Assembly (NCBI RefSeq): GCF_000428945.1
Contig: NZ_KE386822.1
Span: forward strand, 62,001-126,000
Direction of reading: 5' to 3'
DNA length: 64,000 nt
Origin: Hamadaea tsunoensis DSM 44101
GTDB taxonomy: Bacteria; Actinomycetota; Actinomycetes; Mycobacteriales; Micromonosporaceae
Below the pieces are notes generated by a model. The model worked only from the letters and a program-made list of their open reading frames with translations. It ran no database searches and was not told the DNA's origin. Positions within the stretch are counted from its first letter, which is position 1. Each line of letters opens with the position of its first letter. Positions 61,641-64,000 of this stretch are shown here, piece by piece. The translations under genes were made by a program, and so were the position numbers.

Positions 61641-62129
61641 TCAGAGGGCTCTCGTCATCCACTCGATGTTGAGGGCGGGGTTCGAGTGGAGCGCCTCGAA
61701 CCGGCCGGTGGGCTCGAAGCCGTGCCGGAGGTAGATCTTGCGGGCGCCGTCGTTGCCTTCGGTGACGCCGAGGGTCATGCGGTCGAAGCCCTGCTCGCGG
61801 CCCCAGTCGACGATCTCCTCGATGAGGGCCCCGGCCGCGCCGCTGCCGCGGTGCTCGACGTCGACCCACATGGCGACCAGGATGGGCCGGTTCTCGTCCG
61901 GGAGGAGGAGGCCCGCGGCCTGCCCGGCCGGTACGCCGTCCCGGAAGGCCATCGCGGTGACGCGCTTCCGGCCGTCCTCGACCCACCATCGCTGCCAGTA
62001 CGCGTCGTCCCCGGCGACCGCGTCGGCGTGCTTCTCGCCATAGGCGTCGGGGGCGCCGAGGAGGGCCCGCAGGCGCATTTCTTTCCAGGTCTGCCAGTCG
62101 TCGCGGGTGAGCCGCCGTACTTCGATCAC
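61641..62129 (-). CDS. GNAT-family N-acetyltransferase
   Basis: This 162-aa protein has the full GNAT fold: EVRRLTRDDWQTWKEMRLRA, VAMWVDVEHRGSGAAGALIE (acetyl-CoA loop RGSGAAG) and GVTEGNDGARKIYLRHGFEP with a terminal FEALHSNP. The start is GTG 62129. The acceptor is unknown. It lies between PucR and the catabolic operon, on the opposite strand. Confidence 0.9.
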   Translation of the reverse strand: MIEVRRLTRDDWQTWKEMRLRALLGAPDAYGEKHADAVAGDDAYWQRWWVEDGRKRVTAMAFRDGVPAGQAAGLLLPDENRPILVAMWVDVEHRGSGAAGALIEEIVDWGREQGFDRMTLGVTEGNDGARKIYLRHGFEPTGRFEALHSNPALNIEWMTRAL

Positions 62130-62194
62130 GCCTTCGGACTCTAGTCACGGCGTACTGCGGGGAACACCGGGATATTTTTTGTACGCCTAACGCT

Positions 62195-62225
62195 GTGTCA
62201 AATCTTGTGACGCGGCGCGTGACAC
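62195..62225. promoter_or_regulatory. Inverted repeat GTGTCA-N19-TGACAC
   Basis: GTGTCA (62195-62200) and TGACAC (62220-62225) lie 70-100 bp before the aminotransferase ATG, with TTGTGAC between them. An AT-rich stretch (GATATTTTTTG) is just upstream. A PucR site is possible, but the consensus is not established. Confidence 0.4.
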
Positions 62226-62295
62226 TGTGCTGGTTGTCCGGGGCCGGGGCGCGGTGAAAGTGTCGGGGGACACACTCTGTGAGGAGAGGGCTGCC

Positions 62296-63582
62296 ATGTC
62301 CGACGATCTGCTCGCCCGGCACCGGGCCGTGCTGCCGAACTGGGTCTCACCGCTGTACGACGAACCGATCGAGCTCGTCTCCGGGAAGGGCAGCCGGGTG
62401 ACGGCCGCCGACGGGCGTACGTATCTGGACTTCTTCGGGGGTGTGCTGACGACCTCGATCGGCTACGACATCGCCGAGATCTCCGACGCCGTACGCGCCC
62501 AGATCGACACCGGGATCGCGCACTCGTCGACGCTGTACCTGATCCGCCGGCAGGTCGAGCTGGCGGAGAAGATCGCGCGGCTGTCGGGGATACCGGACGC
62601 GAAGGTGTTCCTGGCCAACTCGGGCACCGAGGCCAACGAGACCGCGCTGATGCTGGCCACGCAGTTCCGGCGGAGCAACCAGATCCTGGCGATGCGCAAT
62701 TCGTACCACGGGCGGAGTTTCGGGGCGCTCGGGGTGACCGGCAACCGCGGCTGGTCGGCGTCGAGCCTGACCCCGGTCAACGTCAGCTACCTGCACTCGG
62801 GGGACCGGCTGCGCGGGATCTTCGCGGGTCTGTCGGACGCCGAGTACACGGCGCGGGCGGTCGAGGACCTGCGGGAGGTGCTGGCGACGACCACGAGCGG
62901 GGACGTCGCGTGCCTCATCGCCGAGCCGATCCAGGGCGTCGGCGGTTTCGTGGCCCCGCCGGACGGGTTCTTCGGGGCGCTCAAGGAGGTGCTGGACGAG
63001 TACGGCATCCTGTGGATCTCCGACGAGGTGCAGACCGGCTGGGGGCGTACGGGCGAGCACTTCTGGGGGTACCAGGCGCACGACGCGGTGCCGGACATGC
63101 TCACCTTCGCGAAGGGCATCGGCAACGGGTACGCCCTCGGCGGCGTGGTCGCCCGCGCGGAGGTGATGGACTGCCTGAGCGCGACGTCGTTCAACACGTT
63201 CGGCGGCAACCCGGTCTCCAGCGCGGCCGGCGGCGCGGTGCTCGACTACATCCTCGACCACGATCTGCAGGCTAACGCGGCCCGGGTCGGCGCGATCATC
63301 CACGAAGGACTGCACCGGGCGGCGGCCACGCTGCCGGTCGTCGGCGACGTCCGCGGCAAGGGGCTGATGATCGCCGTCGAGTTCGTCGAGCCGGGCACTA
63401 CCAGGCCGAACCCGGCCGCCGCGCTGCGCGTACTCGAGGAATGCAAGAAAAACGGCCTGCTGGTCGGCAAGGGCGGCCTGTACGCGAACGTCCTGCGGAT
63501 GGGGCCGCCCTTGACCCTGACCGAGGCGGAGGCCGAGGAAGGCCTGGAGATCCTGCTGGCGGCGATCGGGAGCGTGCGATGA
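62296..63582 (+). CDS. Class III aminotransferase
   Basis: This 428-aa PLP enzyme has the family segments FFGGVLTTSIGYDI, NSGTEANETALMLATQF, ISDEVQTGWGRTG and the Schiff-base lysine K273 in LTFAKGIGNGY. Length is normal. It overlaps a methylmalonate-semialdehyde dehydrogenase gene by 4 bp, which fits an omega-amino acid transaminase (beta-alanine, GABA or beta-aminoisobutyrate) whose semialdehyde product is passed on. GAGGAGAGGG precedes the ATG. Confidence 0.92.
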   Translation: MSDDLLARHRAVLPNWVSPLYDEPIELVSGKGSRVTAADGRTYLDFFGGVLTTSIGYDIAEISDAVRAQIDTGIAHSSTLYLIRRQVELAEKIARLSGIPDAKVFLANSGTEANETALMLATQFRRSNQILAMRNSYHGRSFGALGVTGNRGWSASSLTPVNVSYLHSGDRLRGIFAGLSDAEYTARAVEDLREVLATTTSGDVACLIAEPIQGVGGFVAPPDGFFGALKEVLDEYGILWISDEVQTGWGRTGEHFWGYQAHDAVPDMLTFAKGIGNGYALGGVVARAEVMDCLSATSFNTFGGNPVSSAAGGAVLDYILDHDLQANAARVGAIIHEGLHRAAATLPVVGDVRGKGLMIAVEFVEPGTTRPNPAAALRVLEECKKNGLLVGKGGLYANVLRMGPPLTLTEAEAEEGLEILLAAIGSVR

Positions 63583-64000
63583 AGCGGGTGCAGCACTTTG
63601 CCGGAGGCAAGCCGTGGCCGACCGACGGCCGCAGTGGTGACCTCTACGATCCGGCGACCGGGCAGGTCAGCGGCAGCGTGGACTTCGCCTCGGCGTCCGA
63701 TGTGGACGCTGTGGTGCGGATCGCCGCGGATGCCTTCGCCACCTGGCGCGACGCCTCGCTCGCGCGCCGCACGCAGGTCATGTTCGCCTTCCGCGAGCTG
63801 GTCAACGCGCGGCGCGAGCAGCTCGCGGCCGTGATCACCGACGAGCACGGCAAGGTCCTCTCCGACGCCGCCGGCGAGGTGCAGCGCGGTCTGGAGGTCA
63901 TCGAGTACGCGTGCGGCATCCCGGCCGCCCAGCGCGGCGGTTTCAGCGAGAACGTCTCGACCGGCGTCGACTCGTACGCGATCCGCCAGCCGCTCGGGGT
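63579..64000 (+). CDS. mmsA: Methylmalonate-semialdehyde dehydrogenase, CoA-acylating (3' end missing)
   Basis: Only the first 140 residues are in the window; the family is about 490-500 aa. The sequence KRVQHFAGGKPW, then DPATGQVSGSVDFAS, EHGKVLSDAAGEVQRGLEVI and YACGIPAAQRGGFSENVSTG matches MMSDH closely, including the SYAIRQPLGV end. It converts malonate or methylmalonate semialdehyde to acetyl- or propionyl-CoA. The ATG overlaps the aminotransferase stop. Confidence 0.93.
   Translation, partial: MKRVQHFAGGKPWPTDGRSGDLYDPATGQVSGSVDFASASDVDAVVRIAADAFATWRDASLARRTQVMFAFRELVNARREQLAAVITDEHGKVLSDAAGEVQRGLEVIEYACGIPAAQRGGFSENVSTGVDSYAIRQPLG

Overview
The window is high-GC DNA with dense, overlapping gene starts, many GTG starts and abundant GTACGC/GCGTAC hexamers. 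It reads as a chromosomal segment of an actinomycete, most likely Micromonosporaceae (Actinoplanes/Micromonospora-like). This is an inference from gene content, gene order and base composition. No rRNA, tRNA, insertion sequence, prophage or CRISPR array was found.

Layout. (1) 1-5.3 kb is the SUF iron-sulfur assembly operon: sufB (5' end missing), sufD, a Rieske ferredoxin, sufC, sufS, sufU and a sufT-like DUF59 gene, nearly all translationally coupled. (2) 5.4-9.8 kb has a DUF574 methyltransferase divergent from a FIST sensor gene that abuts a GAF-GAF-GGDEF-EAL cyclic-di-GMP enzyme. (3) 9.8-10.7 kb is a gene-free island rich in palindromic repeats. (4) 10.7-18.2 kb encodes mostly exported proteins: a phosphoesterase, an MFS/beta-propeller pair, a papain-like protease with a membrane partner, an HTH regulator and a GH18 chitinase. 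(5) 18.7-25 kb has a divergent two-component system, an MBL hydrolase/TetR pair, a Tat-exported beta-helix protein and an ECF42-type sigma factor. (6) 25.3-30.4 kb has a second DUF574 plus PAS-GGDEF-EAL pair, then a GH6 cellulase behind a CebR-like operator. (7) 30.4-44.5 kb has an AraC regulator, an alpha/beta hydrolase, LysX with DUF998, phosphoketolase, GH13 glucosidase, TRIC channel, small membrane proteins and paired bacterial PH-domain proteins. (8) 44.7-59 kb is a core block in the same order as M. tuberculosis Rv1479-Rv1488: moxR, DUF58, VWA, fabG, inhA, hemH, then nfeD and SPFH. (9) 59-64 kb has a SpoU methyltransferase, a PucR regulator and the start of an aminotransferase/methylmalonate-semialdehyde dehydrogenase operon (3' end missing).

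The most unusual content is intergenic. A 76-bp element occurs five times with exactly constant length (20-bp inverted arms around a conserved asymmetric 36-bp core). An 83-bp nested hairpin element occurs four times (one copy decayed). Further short families fill two gene-poor islands near 10 kb and 52.5 kb. The repeated pairing of a DUF574 methyltransferase with a c-di-GMP turnover enzyme is the best candidate for an undescribed protein-level system.
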